NCBI GenBank assembly: GCA_019163175.1
Contig: JAFLKN010000016.1
Coordinates: 1-64,000, forward strand
DNA length: 64,000 bases
Origin: Prolixibacteraceae bacterium
GTDB taxonomy: Bacteria > Bacteroidota > Bacteroidia > Bacteroidales > Prolixibacteraceae
Reading direction: 5' to 3'
The notes beneath the pieces are model-generated. The model was not told the origin of the DNA. It ran no database searches and worked only from the letters and a program-made list of their open reading frames with translations. Made by a program: the position numbers and the translations under genes. This document shows positions 24,649 to 34,363 of this stretch, piece by piece. Position 1 is the stretch's first letter; every line of letters begins with the position of its first letter.

Positions 24649-26631
24649 TTAAATGATTGGGAAAATCTTATGATCGGCCATGTATTCCATAATGGATTTG
24701 GTATTGGTAGCCCTGTTTTCAGGTTTTAGCACCAAGGTTGGATTTTCAGGAGTGGTGAATTGTAAGTCGGCACCCGGTAGATTCGCAACCAATCCTTCTT
24801 CGAATCGTTGGTACAGCTCGGGTTTGTTCTTTTTGCAGAATTCGATGCTGGCATCCATGTGAATTAGCTTAAAGCGATCTTCACCAATAATCTGAACTAC
24901 CTGTTTGCGAATGTTTTCGTCAGGCGAAATGAACGAGCAAATGGTAATGATTCCCTGGTCGTTCAGCAATTTGCTGATGTGAGCCACACGGCGCAAATGT
25001 TCGGCGCGATCGGCCGGCGAAAAGTCGAGCTCATTCGATAATCCTGAACGGATCGAACTTCCATCAAGTAAAACCACGGTTGCTCCAGCTTCGAACAATT
25101 CTTTTTCAAGTGTAAAGGCCAGTTCATTTTTGCCAGAACCATGCAATCCGGAAATCCAAAGCGTGGTGCCTTTTTGGTTGTACCGTTTTTCGCGCTGTGC
25201 ATCCGGAATCAGGCATTCTCCCCGGTGGATGCGGCTTTTGTTGGTTTCCAGCGTTTTTTCGTCTACTATTTTCGATGGAAGATCTTCTGCATTCAGCTTA
25301 TCGATGATCATGCCAACAGCCACGGTATTGTGCGTCATCGGGTCAATCAAAATGAACGAGCCGGTGCTGCGATTTTTCTTGTACGGATCGAAGAAAATAG
25401 CCTTGTTGGTAGTCATTACTACGCGGCCAATTTCGTTCAGTTCAAAATGATCGATCGACGATTTCTGTAACGTGTTGACATCAATTTTGTATTTTATCTG
25501 ATCGAATTTGACACGGGTGGTATTGTTGGCATGCTTGATGAAAAGCTGCATATTCGGGTCCATCGGCTTTTCGTCCATCCAAACCAGCATCGATTCTAAA
25601 TGACGCTCCACACGCGGCAGATTATCAGGATAAACGATCATGTCGCCACGGGAAATATCAATTTCATCTTCGAGCGTAATGGTAACCGATTGTGGTGGAA
25701 AAGCCTCGTCCAGATTTCCATCGTAAGTAATAATCTCTTTTATTTTCGAGGTTTTGCGCGATGGCAATACCATAATTTCTTCGCCTTTCCGGATAATTCC
25801 TGAAGCTACACGAGCAGAGAAACCGCGGAAATCGAGGTCGGGGCGAAGCACGTACTGAACCGGGAAACGCATGTCGTCGAAATTGCGGTCGCTGCTGATG
25901 TGTACCGATTCGAGGAATTCCAGCATACTCGGGCCGTGATACCAAGGCATCAGCGTAGTGGGTTCCACCACATTTTCGCCTTTCAGTGCCGAAAGCGGAA
26001 TAAAATTTACATCCGGAACATCCAATTGAGTGATGAACGATTTGTATTCGGCTACAATTTCATCGAACACTTTCTGGTCGTAATTCACCAAATCCATTTT
26101 GTTAACGGCCAATACCACGTGTTTGATTCCCAGCAGTGAAACCAGAAACGTGTGACGACGGGTTTGTGTAATCACTCCTTTGGTAGCATCAATCAGGATA
26201 ATGGCCAGGTTGGCGGTTGATGCGCCGGTAACCATATTCCGGGTATATTGGGTGTGTCCGGGCGTATCGGCAATAATGAATTTCCGTTTGTTGGTCGAGA
26301 AATAGCGGTAAGCAACGTCGATGGTGATTCCCTGCTCGCGTTCAGCCTTTAAACCGTCGAGCAGGAGCGCGTAGTCGATTTCCTCACCGGCATGTCCAAC
26401 GCGTTTGCTGTCGCGTTCCAATGCCGAAAGTTGATCTTCATAAATTTTCTTGCTGTCGAACAGCAAACGGCCAATCAATGTCGATTTGCCATCGTCAACC
26501 GAGCCAGCGGTCAATAAGCGCAGTAAATCTTTCTTCTCGTCCTGATCCAAATACGTGTTGATGTCGAGCGTTCCGCGTGTGTCTCCGTTTGGAGAATTTA
26601 CCGTGGATCTACTTTGATTATTTTCTGTCAT
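24649..26631 (-). CDS. cysN: CysNC: sulfate adenylyltransferase GTPase subunit fused to an APS-kinase-like domain
   Basis: 660 residues. Residues ~30-470 are CysN, an EF-Tu-like GTPase: P-loop [10 protein letters not shown] (43-51), the [13 protein letters not shown] switch and NKMDL. It drives CysD to make APS from sulfate and ATP. Residues ~480-660 resemble APS kinase (CysC), with [11 protein letters not shown] (P-loop from 495) and [31 protein letters not shown]. The P-loop Ser/Thr that binds Mg-ATP is Asn502, and the usual DGD reads DGS. The kinase half may therefore be altered or inactive, and no separate cysC is in the window. It lies downstream of cysD across a hairpin-rich gap. Confidence 0.9.
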   Translation of the reverse strand: MTENNQSRSTVNSPNGDTRGTLDINTYLDQDEKKDLLRLLTAGSVDDGKSTLIGRLLFDSKKIYEDQLSALERDSKRVGHAGEEIDYALLLDGLKAEREQGITIDVAYRYFSTNKRKFIIADTPGHTQYTRNMVTGASTANLAIILIDATKGVITQTRRHTFLVSLLGIKHVVLAVNKMDLVNYDQKVFDEIVAEYKSFITQLDVPDVNFIPLSALKGENVVEPTTLMPWYHGPSMLEFLESVHISSDRNFDDMRFPVQYVLRPDLDFRGFSARVASGIIRKGEEIMVLPSRKTSKIKEIITYDGNLDEAFPPQSVTITLEDEIDISRGDMIVYPDNLPRVERHLESMLVWMDEKPMDPNMQLFIKHANNTTRVKFDQIKYKIDVNTLQKSSIDHFELNEIGRVVMTTNKAIFFDPYKKNRSTGSFILIDPMTHNTVAVGMIIDKLNAEDLPSKIVDEKTLETNKSRIHRGECLIPDAQREKRYNQKGTTLWISGLHGSGKNELAFTLEKELFEAGATVVLLDGSSIRSGLSNELDFSPADRAEHLRRVAHISKLLNDQGIITICSFISPDENIRKQVVQIIGEDRFKLIHMDASIEFCKKNKPELYQRFEEGLVANLPGADLQFTTPENPTLVLKPENRATNTKSIMEYMADHKIFPII

Positions 26632-26659
26632 ATTCTATGCGGAAATAAAATCTTTTATA

Positions 26660-26850
26660 CTAATATTCAACCCCTTCAGGGTTGATGTCTTCCTTTTCTT
26701 GTTTTCCGTGGGTTTTACCCACGGTTATTCAAATTTAACCCGTTCCGGGTTTTCAATGCACAAAGTCCGAAGGACTTCAATCTGAATAACCTCCGGTGAA
26801 GCCGGAGGCAAAAGAACGTAATAACTTTTCGAACCCCGAAGTGGGTTCAA
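26660..26850. repeat. Array of six short hairpins between cysD and cysN
   Basis: Successive inverted repeats lie at 26668-26684 (CAACCC/GGGTTG), 26706-26724 (CCGTGGGT/ACCCACGG), 26737-26751 (AACCC/GGGTT), 26763-26777 (AAGTCC/GGACTT), 26790-26808 (CCTCCGG/CCGGAGG) and 26831-26848 (GAACCC/GGGTTC). All have short loops of 2-6 bases. The 244-base gap between the two genes is almost wholly made of them. Confidence 0.8.
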
Positions 26851-26875
26851 CTGTACCCGAAAGTTATATCTTTTA

Positions 26876-27784
26876 CTAAAAATACCCTTCCCTCTTTTTC
26901 TGTTCCATTGATCCATCCTGGTCGAAATCGATCACGCGGGTGGTGCGTTCCGAAACCGTTACGGTCATCATTTCTTCCACGATCTTTTCAATGGTGTCGG
27001 CTTCCGATTCCACAGCTCCGGTCAATGGGTAACAACCCAATGTGCGGAAACGGACCATTTTCATTTCAGCTTTTTCAGCAATTTCTTTGGGCATTCGCTC
27101 GTCGTCAACCATTATGAGGTTACCATCAACATTAACGCATGGACGTTCTTTGGCAAAATAAAGCGGCACAATCGGAATTTTTTCCAGACGAATGTATTGC
27201 CAAATATCTAATTCAGTCCAGTTCGAAATCGGGAAAACGCGAATGGATTCGCCTTTGTGGACACGGGCATTGTAAATATCCCACAATTCGGGACGCTGAT
27301 TTTTGGGGTCCCACTGGTGAAACTTATCGCGGAACGAGAAGATACGTTCTTTGGCCCGAGATTTCTCTTCGTCGCGGCGGGCACCACCGAAAGCGGCGTC
27401 AAACTTGTATTTGTTCAGTCCTTCGAGCAAAGCCTGGGTTTTCATTACATCGGTATGCACTTTACTTCCGTGGGTAAACGGACCAACGCCAGCTTCGTAT
27501 GCAGCTTTGTTGTAATGTACAATCAGGTTCCAACCGTTTTCTCGTGCATAATTGTCGCGAAATTCAACCATTTCCTTAAACTTCCATTTCGAATCGATGT
27601 GCATCAGGGGGAATGGAACTTTTCCGGGGTAAAAGGCCTTTTCGGCCAAACGAACCATCACCGATGAATCTTTTCCGATGGAATAAAGCATCACCGGATT
27701 TTCAAATTCTGCAGCAACTTCGCGGATAATGTGGATCGCTTCTGCTTCCAATTCCTTGAGGTGCGAAAGACTGTATTCTGTCAT
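26876..27784 (-). CDS. cysD: CysD: sulfate adenylyltransferase subunit 2
   Basis: 302 residues of the PP-loop (ATP pyrophosphatase) family. The P-loop is [21 protein letters not shown]. Conserved CysD blocks follow: [73 protein letters not shown] and the Arg/Gly-rich C-terminus [16 protein letters not shown]. It adenylates sulfate in the heterodimer with CysN. It lies upstream of cysNC on the same strand and downstream of the SLC13 permease and cysQ genes, giving a sulfate uptake and activation group. Confidence 0.95.
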   Translation of the reverse strand: MTEYSLSHLKELEAEAIHIIREVAAEFENPVMLYSIGKDSSVMVRLAEKAFYPGKVPFPLMHIDSKWKFKEMVEFRDNYARENGWNLIVHYNKAAYEAGVGPFTHGSKVHTDVMKTQALLEGLNKYKFDAAFGGARRDEEKSRAKERIFSFRDKFHQWDPKNQRPELWDIYNARVHKGESIRVFPISNWTELDIWQYIRLEKIPIVPLYFAKERPCVNVDGNLIMVDDERMPKEIAEKAEMKMVRFRTLGCYPLTGAVESEADTIEKIVEEMMTVTVSERTTRVIDFDQDGSMEQKKREGYF

Positions 27785-27906
27785 ACGTTTTATATTCGGG
27801 TTGTTTTTGAAGCGCCTAAAATAATACTTTCCACTCTTTTATTGCTCGGTATTAATACTGACTACAAGAAAAGGAGTAAGATTTAAACTTTATTTTTTAT
27901 AGAAGA

Positions 27907-29712
27907 TTAAAATTTCCAGAATAGAGGAATGAGAGTGATGCAAATGATAAATGCAATAAGATTAAAGGGAAGACCAACCTTTACAAAATCCTTGAACCTG
28001 TAATTTCCTATACCTTGAACAATCAGATTTGTTTGATATCCAATTGGTGTTGAGAAGCTCATTGAGGCTGCAATGCAAATAGCCACAAAAAAAGGTTTAG
28101 GATCGACTCCCAATTGGCTGGCGGCGGCCATCGCAATAGGGAAGGAGATCGCTGCTGCTGCATTGTTGGTAATTACTTCAGTAAAAATATTGGTGATTAA
28201 ATATACGCAGGCTAAAACCCCAACCGGGCCCCAGTTTTTTGCAAAATCGATGGCAGTATGGGCAATTCCATCGGCAAGACCAGAGTTTTGCATGGCTTTG
28301 CTAATCCCAAACGAGCAGGCAATGGTAATGAGTAAATCCCAACTTATGGCTTTGGTATATTTCTGGTGAGGAACAATTTTTAGCCAAATCATTAACATCG
28401 CTGCTACGGCAGAGAAAAAGAACATGTCGGCCTGAACATTTTCAAATTTTGGCAAATAATCGGTCGCTGTGGCTCCTGCAATCATTAATGCCAAAATGCT
28501 TAATGCCAGCCATTTTTTAGATTTCGTTGTGCTTTGATCGTGATCTCCGATGTAGGTGGTAAGGTAGAAAATTTTTGAATTTCCCCAGTTTTTAATGAAC
28601 CGGTCTGTAGTTAAAAGCACCAGATTATCACCTTCTTTAAGTTTCAGACTCCGTAAATTCGAAGTAATTCTTTCCCCATTTCGGTGTACTGCTACAATTG
28701 CCGCCTGGTAATGGTCGAAAAAGTTGAATTCAAAAATTGTTTTCCCAATACCCGGGAAACGTGGAGCTAAAACGGCTTCGTATTGTTTCAGGTCGCTTGT
28801 CTTTATGTGATCTTTAATCAGGTCGAGTCCTTTCAAACGAACACAGCTTAGGTCTTTAATAGCTTCCAGTCCACTTGATTTTCCGGCAACCAAAAGGTGA
28901 TCGTTTGCTTCAATTGTCAATCCAGGAGATTTCCCCTCGAATTTGGCACCAGCACGCTCAATTTCAATGATGTCAAATCCTTTGAGATCTTTGGAGCGTC
29001 CGTTTTTAAGCTGTTGTCCAATCAAAATACTTTCAGCAGGAACGATCAATTCAAAATAGTAATCTTTCTGATCGGAAATAGGTTGGCGAATGAAATTTTT
29101 CTCGCCGGGTAGTAAATGTACACCGATGTAGCTCATGTAAATGTATCCGGCTAAAGCTAGCGGCACACCAACCATTCCTAATTCAAACATCGAAAATCCG
29201 GAGAATCCGTTGTCGAGCATTAGACCATGAACAACCAGGTTTGTTGAGGTGCCAATGAGTGTACAAACACCTCCTAGAATGGTAGCATACGAAAGCGGAA
29301 TAAGAAATTTCTGTGAGGAAAGGTTCAGGTTTTCTGCCCATTTCTTTACAATTGGGGCAAAAATGATTACGATTGGAGTATTGTTCAGAAATGCTGACAT
29401 GAATGAAATCGGAAACATAACCCGAAGAAATAATGATCTAATATTTCCTCTCCGTCGGGGCAAAAAGAAGGTAGCCAGCTTGGTTAATGCTCCTGATTGG
29501 GTAATTCCCTCACTTACAACAAACAGTATAGCAACGGTAACCATTCCTTTGTTTGAAAAGCCCGCAAGTACTTCGTTGGCATTAATGGTTCCGAATATCA
29601 TCAGGAATATCAGTGCTGAAAATAAGATTAGGCCTGGCCGCATAACTTCTTTGGCCAAAGCTGCAATCATGATAATAACAATAGCTAATACAATAAATCC
29701 CTGTGCTGTCAT
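27907..29712 (-). CDS. SLC13-family permease with TrkA-C domains (probable sulfate importer)
   Basis: 601 residues. Two blocks of membrane helices (about 1-195 and 400-601) flank a cytoplasmic insert with two RCK_C/TrkA-C domains, recognisable by VPAESILIGQQLKNGRSKDLKGFDIIEIERAG and APRFPGIGKTIFEFNFFDHYQAAIVAVHRNG. This is the SAC1-like/CitMHS arrangement seen in bacterial sulfate permeases. ATG/TGA overlap of 4 bases with cysQ and the adjacent cysD gene support sulfate as substrate, though this is inferred from context. Confidence 0.85.
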   Translation of the reverse strand: MTAQGFIVLAIVIIMIAALAKEVMRPGLILFSALIFLMIFGTINANEVLAGFSNKGMVTVAILFVVSEGITQSGALTKLATFFLPRRRGNIRSLFLRVMFPISFMSAFLNNTPIVIIFAPIVKKWAENLNLSSQKFLIPLSYATILGGVCTLIGTSTNLVVHGLMLDNGFSGFSMFELGMVGVPLALAGYIYMSYIGVHLLPGEKNFIRQPISDQKDYYFELIVPAESILIGQQLKNGRSKDLKGFDIIEIERAGAKFEGKSPGLTIEANDHLLVAGKSSGLEAIKDLSCVRLKGLDLIKDHIKTSDLKQYEAVLAPRFPGIGKTIFEFNFFDHYQAAIVAVHRNGERITSNLRSLKLKEGDNLVLLTTDRFIKNWGNSKIFYLTTYIGDHDQSTTKSKKWLALSILALMIAGATATDYLPKFENVQADMFFFSAVAAMLMIWLKIVPHQKYTKAISWDLLITIACSFGISKAMQNSGLADGIAHTAIDFAKNWGPVGVLACVYLITNIFTEVITNNAAAAISFPIAMAAASQLGVDPKPFFVAICIAASMSFSTPIGYQTNLIVQGIGNYRFKDFVKVGLPFNLIAFIICITLIPLFWKF

Positions 29713-30503
29713 AATGCTATAAAGTGTGGATTTTGTAAATCTTCTTTATTGTAAGTCAATTCTGTTTTTAAGTCAGGCTGAAAAATATTTCGGCCAGCGG
29801 CTTTTAAAATGGCATGTCCGGCAGCAGTATCCCATTCCATCGTTTTTCCTAATTTCGGATAAATATGTGCTGTTCCTTCGGCTACCATGCACATTTTTAG
29901 CGAGCTACCTTTGTTGATTATCCGTATTGATTCGTGTCTCTTTTCGAGGTCTTCAATATAAATATTGGTTTCCTTATTCATGTGCGAGCGACTAACTACA
30001 ACAATAAGTTCTTCTGTTTTTGATTTCTCCGGAAGTTTTATTCCTGAAAGCTGCATGGTTTGAAAGGTGCAATCCTTGGTAGGGTTTAAAAGTTTGAAAG
30101 CTCCGGTACCAGGAATTCCGACATAAAGTTCGCCTGTAACTGGCGCATAAATTACACCTGCTATAGGATGGCAATCTTGGATTAGTGCAATGTTTACGGT
30201 AAACTCATCGTTTCGTTTAATGAATTCTTTTGTTCCATCTAACGGATCGACCATCCAAAATAAATTCCAATTTTTTCTTTCTGAATACCTTAAATGGACT
30301 CCTTCCTCACTCAAAATTGGCAATTTGGTGTCTTCGAGTTGCTTAAGTATTTCTTCATGTGCCTGATGGTCAGCAATAGTTACGGGGGTTTGGTCATCTT
30401 TTATCTGCACATCAAAATCTGGTGATGAATACACATCCCTGATTTTGATTCCTGCAAATAAAGCCGCATTTATTGCTTTGTTAATGAGTTGAATTACTTC
30501 CAT
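29709..30503 (-). CDS. cysQ: CysQ: 3'(2'),5'-bisphosphate nucleotidase
   Basis: 264 residues of the inositol-monophosphatase fold. The metal-binding motifs are LPILSEEGVHLRY (the Glu-Glu block), WMVDPLDGTKEFIKRNDEFTVNIALI (DPLDGT) and MEWDTAAGHAILKAAG (WDxAAGH). It removes PAP, the by-product of PAPS use, in the cytoplasm. Its presence implies that PAPS is made and used here for assimilation or sulfation. It overlaps the SLC13 gene by 4 bases and leads the cys group. Confidence 0.93.
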   Translation of the reverse strand: MEVIQLINKAINAALFAGIKIRDVYSSPDFDVQIKDDQTPVTIADHQAHEEILKQLEDTKLPILSEEGVHLRYSERKNWNLFWMVDPLDGTKEFIKRNDEFTVNIALIQDCHPIAGVIYAPVTGELYVGIPGTGAFKLLNPTKDCTFQTMQLSGIKLPEKSKTEELIVVVSRSHMNKETNIYIEDLEKRHESIRIINKGSSLKMCMVAEGTAHIYPKLGKTMEWDTAAGHAILKAAGRNIFQPDLKTELTYNKEDLQNPHFIAL

Positions 30504-30665
30504 CCGTGAAATCGCTGTATCAGTTTTTTATACTTGTCGATTGTGAAAAGGACTAATTTTTAAAGTCGATTCAAAAGTAGATAAGAATGCTGATTCGCTT
30601 TTAGGCTTTTATACTTATTGTGGTAGGATAAAACCGGATATGATCAGAGCTGATTTGTGAAATAA

Positions 30666-31190
30666 TTATGGAGTATAAATTTTAATGTCTTCCACTGAAA
30701 TCTCAATTATGGCCGAATAACCCAGCTGTTCAAATTCTACAGCTGCTTTGTCTTTCCCTTTTATATGAACGAGTTTTGCTTGAAGTCCGATCAGCGGACC
30801 GGCAATAACTTCAATTGTTTGTCCCGGCTCAAGAGTTTCAGGAGTAATTTCAATATTCAGATTGTCTTGTTTTAGCATTAACTTCAGATAGTCGATCTGA
30901 TGGTCAGGAATAACTGCAGCGGTTCCCTGAAATCTGACGAAACTGACAATGAAATTAGATTGCAGAACTAAATCATACTCCAGTCGGCTGATTTTAACGA
31001 ATAAATAACCTGGAATAAGTGGCATTTCAACCCACTTTTTGCGGTCGCTCCATTGTCTTAATCTGCGCTGCAAGGGCAAAAAGCTTTCAATTCCTTTATG
31101 CTGAAGTTCTGTTTGTGTTTTTTTTTCAGCCCTGGATTTAATGTAAACAGCGTACCAATGATATAGATGGGCCTGGTTTACTTTTTCCAT
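30666..31190 (-). CDS. upxY: UpxY-family (NusG-like) transcription antiterminator
   Basis: 174 residues. The NGN domain is LYHWYAVYIKSRAEKKTQTELQHKGIESFLPLQRRLRQWSDRKKWVEMPLIPGYLFVKI. A KOW motif follows near 115-150 (EPGQTIEVIAGPLIGLQAKLVHIKG). UpxY proteins bind RNA polymerase on their own surface-polysaccharide operon and let it pass early terminators. Unusually, it is the last gene here, overlapping by 13 bases the Gfo/Idh/MocA gene, whereas upxY genes normally open the locus. Confidence 0.88.
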   Translation of the reverse strand: MEKVNQAHLYHWYAVYIKSRAEKKTQTELQHKGIESFLPLQRRLRQWSDRKKWVEMPLIPGYLFVKISRLEYDLVLQSNFIVSFVRFQGTAAVIPDHQIDYLKLMLKQDNLNIEITPETLEPGQTIEVIAGPLIGLQAKLVHIKGKDKAAVEFEQLGYSAIIEISVEDIKIYTP

Positions 31191-32212
31191 ACCTTATCGC
31201 GCACAGCATAAATCCGTTCGATTATATCGACCACTTTTAAACCTTCCAATGCATTGGTGCTGATTGGTGTATGACCACTCAGTGTGTCTGCCACGTTTTG
31301 AATAACCATGTGGTGATTTTGTGCCGATCCTTTATATAATCCATAGTCGTTTGGCGGAGCGCTGGCTTCAAGTTCAGGCATTTGGTAATCCTTTATATTG
31401 CAGTAAACTACCTCGTTCATGTATTGGCCGGCAACTTTTATAGTACCTTTTTCTCCAATAATAGTCAGGCTGCTTTCCAGATTTTCGTGGTAAATGGCTG
31501 TTGAATAGTTTAAGGTGCCAATTCCCTCGTTAACGAACTCAAAATTAACGATACCTGTATCTTCAAAATCGGTTAATGACTGATGATTAAAGTCTTTGAA
31601 TTGTCCACTAATGTTTTTGATATCGCCAAACAGCCAATACATGATATCGATGAAGTGTGAAAATTGTGTGAACAAGGTTCCACCGTCTAATTGTTCATCT
31701 CCATGCCAGTTTTTTCGGGTGTAATACCGTTCATCGCGGTTCCAGTAACAATTGATTTGCACATGGAAAAGTTTACCAAGCAGGGTCTGATCCATTATAC
31801 TTTTTAGCCAAACGGATGGTGGTGAGTATCGGTTTTGCATCACACAAAATACATTTCGGCTTCTTTCCAAAGATTTGAAAACTATCTTTTCTGCATCAGC
31901 TTTGGTTAATGCCATTGGCTTTTCAACAACTACATGAAAGTTTTTGTCGAGTGCCTTAATAGCCATTTCTGCATGTAACCCATTTGGTGTACAGATGTTT
32001 AAGACGTCAACTGTAGTTTCTTTTTCCAGTAATTCATCTAGAGAAGAATAGAATGGAATGCCTTCATACGAAGCTTTACATTCTTCCGGAGTACGGATAT
32101 CACAAACAGCAACCAACTCTGAATTCGGGTTGCGAAGAATCATTTCAGCATGTCGTTTACCAATATGACCTTGTCCGGCAACCGCAAAGCGTATTTTTTT
32201 TTCGGATAACAT
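31178..32212 (-). CDS. Gfo/Idh/MocA dehydrogenase, WbpB/WlbA type
   Basis: 344 residues with an N-terminal Rossmann domain (RFAVAGQGHIGKRHAEMI) and the family signature VVEKPMALTKADAEKI, then the substrate domain with GTLFTQFSHFIDIMYWLFGD. In the UDP-2,3-diacetamido-2,3-dideoxyglucuronic acid pathway this type oxidises C3 of UDP-GlcNAcA. The next enzymes (aminotransferase and acetyltransferase) are encoded directly upstream in the same operon, which supports this role over other sugar dehydrogenases. Confidence 0.8.
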   Translation of the reverse strand: MLSEKKIRFAVAGQGHIGKRHAEMILRNPNSELVAVCDIRTPEECKASYEGIPFYSSLDELLEKETTVDVLNICTPNGLHAEMAIKALDKNFHVVVEKPMALTKADAEKIVFKSLERSRNVFCVMQNRYSPPSVWLKSIMDQTLLGKLFHVQINCYWNRDERYYTRKNWHGDEQLDGGTLFTQFSHFIDIMYWLFGDIKNISGQFKDFNHQSLTDFEDTGIVNFEFVNEGIGTLNYSTAIYHENLESSLTIIGEKGTIKVAGQYMNEVVYCNIKDYQMPELEASAPPNDYGLYKGSAQNHHMVIQNVADTLSGHTPISTNALEGLKVVDIIERIYAVRDKVWKK

Positions 32213-32226
32213 AGCAGATTTTGATC

Positions 32227-32802
32227 TTAGATTTTTGATACTTTACCATTTTCAAGTCTGTAGCTATCCTTACTTTCAGGGCAAATAGCCATTCCTTCGG
32301 TATTGAATTTTAATTTATGCCCGTATTCGCTCATCCAACCTGTTTGGCGCGCCGGATTTCCTAAAACAAGGGCGTAATCGGCAATATTTTTCGTAACTAC
32401 TGCACCTGCACCAACAAATGCATATTTTCCGATGGTTATTCCGCAAACGATGGTGGCGTTGGCTCCAATTGTTGCGCCTTTCTGCACCAAAGTAGGCTTG
32501 TATTCGTTTTTCCTGACGATTGCGCTGCGGGGATTAATAACGTTGGTGAATACAGCTGAAGGGCCCAAAAAAACATCATCTTCGCAAATTACACCAGTGT
32601 AAACGGAGACATTATTTTGGATTTTCACCCTATCCCCAATTCGCACTTCAGGAGAAATTACCACATTTTGACCGATTGAACATCGTTTGCCAATGATGCA
32701 ATTGGTCATGATATGCGAGAAATGCCATATTTTGGTTTCTTCGCCGACCTCGCAACTTGAGTCAATTACCGCAGTTTCGTGTGCAAAAAAGTGTGTTTCC
32801 AT
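32227..32802 (-). CDS. Hexapeptide-repeat N-acetyltransferase, WbpD/WlbB type
   Basis: 191 residues of left-handed beta-helix repeats: IGKRCSIGQNVVISPEVRIGDRVKIQNNVSVYTGVICEDDVFLGPSAVFTNV. The block GATIGANATIVCGITIGKYAFVGAGAVVTKNIADYALVLGNPARQTGWMS is typical of UDP-sugar 3-N-acetyltransferases. It acetylates the 3-amino sugar nucleotide with acetyl-CoA. Its ATG overlaps by one base the stop of the aminotransferase gene, and the dehydrogenase gene follows after 14 bases. Confidence 0.85.
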   Translation of the reverse strand: METHFFAHETAVIDSSCEVGEETKIWHFSHIMTNCIIGKRCSIGQNVVISPEVRIGDRVKIQNNVSVYTGVICEDDVFLGPSAVFTNVINPRSAIVRKNEYKPTLVQKGATIGANATIVCGITIGKYAFVGAGAVVTKNIADYALVLGNPARQTGWMSEYGHKLKFNTEGMAICPESKDSYRLENGKVSKI

Positions 32803-33923
32803 TAGCTAAAAAATTCCCGAATTGCCAATACGATGTAATTCAATTCTTCATGGGTCAGTTCGGTGTGCATGGGCAAAGATAATACTTGTTCCGAAAGTTC
32901 TTCTGCAACCGGAAAATCACCCTTCCGGTATCCCAAATATTGGTATGCTTCCTGCATATGAAGTGGAACAGGATAATAAACCATGCAGGGAATGTTTTTA
33001 GAATTCAGAAATCGTTGAAGTTCGTCGCGTTTACCTGGCACTTTTATGGTGTATTGATGAAAGCTGTGCGAACTGTAGGAAACTCTTGCTGGTATAGAAA
33101 TTCCTGAAATTCCGGATAATTCTCTGTCGTAAAATTCTGCAGCTGATTGTCGAGCCATAACGTATTGATCGAGGTACTTTAGTTTTACATCCAGAATTGC
33201 GGCCTGAAGTGCATCTAATCTCGAATTCATCCCAATCTGCTGATAATAATAGCGTTTGCTCATACCGTGATTGGCAATGGACCGCATGGCTTGTGCCAGT
33301 TCGTCGTTGTTGGTAAATAACGCGCCACCGTCTCCAAAAGCACCCAGATTTTTGGTTGGAAAAAACGAATTGCAGGCAATGTCTCCAATTGTTCCGGCTT
33401 TTGCTGTCATTCCATTTCCGAAAATATATTCGGTTCCCAATGCTTGACAAGCATCTTCAATAACGAAGAGATTATTTTCCCGGGCTATTTCGTTCAATGA
33501 TTCCATATCCGCACATTGTCCGTATAGGTGCACTGGAACAATAGCTTTAGTTGTGTGATTGATATGACTATTTATCAACTCGGCTCTGATATTAAAGGTA
33601 TTGGGGTCAACATCAACCAGTACAGGCTTTAACTTTAGCAAAGCCAGAACTTCAAGCGTCGAAACAAATGTAAAAGGCGTAGTAATCACTTCATCCCCTT
33701 CTTTTAAATCCAAAGCCATCATGGCAATCTGAAGAGCATCTGTTCCGTTTCCGCATGAAATCACATGTTCAACATTCAGGTATTCTTTCAGATTTTCTTC
33801 AAAATCAAGGACTTTTCCTCCTTTTACAAATACCGATGAACGGATAACGTCGTGCATTGCCTGATCTATTTCTTTCTGTATTTTATGGTACTGACTATAC
33901 AGATCAACCATTTGTATTTTCAT
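32802..33923 (-). CDS. DegT/DnrJ/EryC1/StrS aminotransferase, WbpE/WlbC type
   Basis: 373 residues, PLP-dependent. VISCGNGTDALQIAMMALDLKEGDEVITTPFTFVSTLEVLALLKLKPVLVDVDP and VIEDACQALGTEY are family motifs. The Schiff-base lysine lies in CNSFFPTKNLGAFGDGGALFT. RLDALQAAILDVKLKYLD is also typical. It transfers the 3-amino group onto the keto sugar made by the dehydrogenase. It is the first gene of the four-gene minus-strand operon; its product should feed a surface polysaccharide whose glycosyltransferases are not in the window. Confidence 0.88.
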   Translation of the reverse strand: MKIQMVDLYSQYHKIQKEIDQAMHDVIRSSVFVKGGKVLDFEENLKEYLNVEHVISCGNGTDALQIAMMALDLKEGDEVITTPFTFVSTLEVLALLKLKPVLVDVDPNTFNIRAELINSHINHTTKAIVPVHLYGQCADMESLNEIARENNLFVIEDACQALGTEYIFGNGMTAKAGTIGDIACNSFFPTKNLGAFGDGGALFTNNDELAQAMRSIANHGMSKRYYYQQIGMNSRLDALQAAILDVKLKYLDQYVMARQSAAEFYDRELSGISGISIPARVSYSSHSFHQYTIKVPGKRDELQRFLNSKNIPCMVYYPVPLHMQEAYQYLGYRKGDFPVAEELSEQVLSLPMHTELTHEELNYIVLAIREFFS

Positions 33924-34235
33924 AGTTGGTGTTTTGTAGTAAAACGGGGCATTTATTAATTTCGTATAAAGTTACTAATTCTCAATTTCGGAAAGAACTT
34001 GAGCAGGCGAAAATAGGGATTTGTTTAATTTGAAGCAGCCTTTACGTAGATCATTTGAATTATTAAGGATCAAATTAGGTTTTAACGCTATTATTAATGT
34101 AAGTTTCAGGCTTTTTATTCGCTGATAACTAGAATTTTATAATTTTTATTTGAATTTATTCCAGATTATATTGATAGTTTAATTTTAAAAGCATATTTTT
34201 GCATCCGCTTTTGAAAAACAAAAGCAAATGAGGAT
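33924..34235. other. Gene-free region upstream of the wbp-like operon and tRNA-Lys
   Basis: 312 bases, very AT-rich. It should contain the divergent promoter of the aminotransferase gene, for which no clean TAnnTTTG was found, and holds the tRNA promoter at 34171-34201. No terminator-antiterminator hairpin of the kind UpxY would act on was recognised. Confidence 0.4.
34171..34201 (+). promoter_or_regulatory. Promoter of tRNA-Lys
   Basis: TTG at 34171-34173, a 20-base spacer, then TATTTTTG at 34194-34201, matching -33/-7. Transcription would begin about 28 bases before the tRNA. Confidence 0.6.
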
Positions 34236-34308
34236 GACTCAGTAGCTCAGCAGGTAGAGCACATCCCTTTTAAGGATGGGGTCCTGGGTTCGAATCCCAG
34301 CTGGGTCA
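34236..34308 (+). tRNA. tRNA-Lys (anticodon TTT)
   Basis: Full cloverleaf. Acceptor GACTCAG / CTGGGTC has one G-T pair, the D stem is GCTC/GAGC, anticodon stem CATCC/GGATG encloses loop CTTTTAA (anticodon 34269-34271), and T stem CTGGG/CCCAG encloses TTCGAAT. No CCA is encoded. Its 3' half is a typical integration target, and the phage-derived element begins directly downstream. Confidence 0.95.
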
Positions 34309-34322
34309 CGTATTAGAAATTT

Positions 34323-34357
34323 AATAGCCTTGTAAATCAAAAGATTACAAGGCTATT
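34323..34357 (+). terminator. Terminator after tRNA-Lys
   Basis: Arms AATAGCCTTGTAA / TTACAAGGCTATT (13 bp), followed by TTCTTTTATT, 15 bases after the tRNA. Confidence 0.75.
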
Positions 34358-34363
34358 TTCTTT

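Noticed and set aside
26660-26850. Riboswitch in the cysD-cysNC gap
   Set aside because: The six hairpins are independent short palindromes without a common core or junction, and resemble dispersed intergenic repeats rather than a ligand-binding fold.
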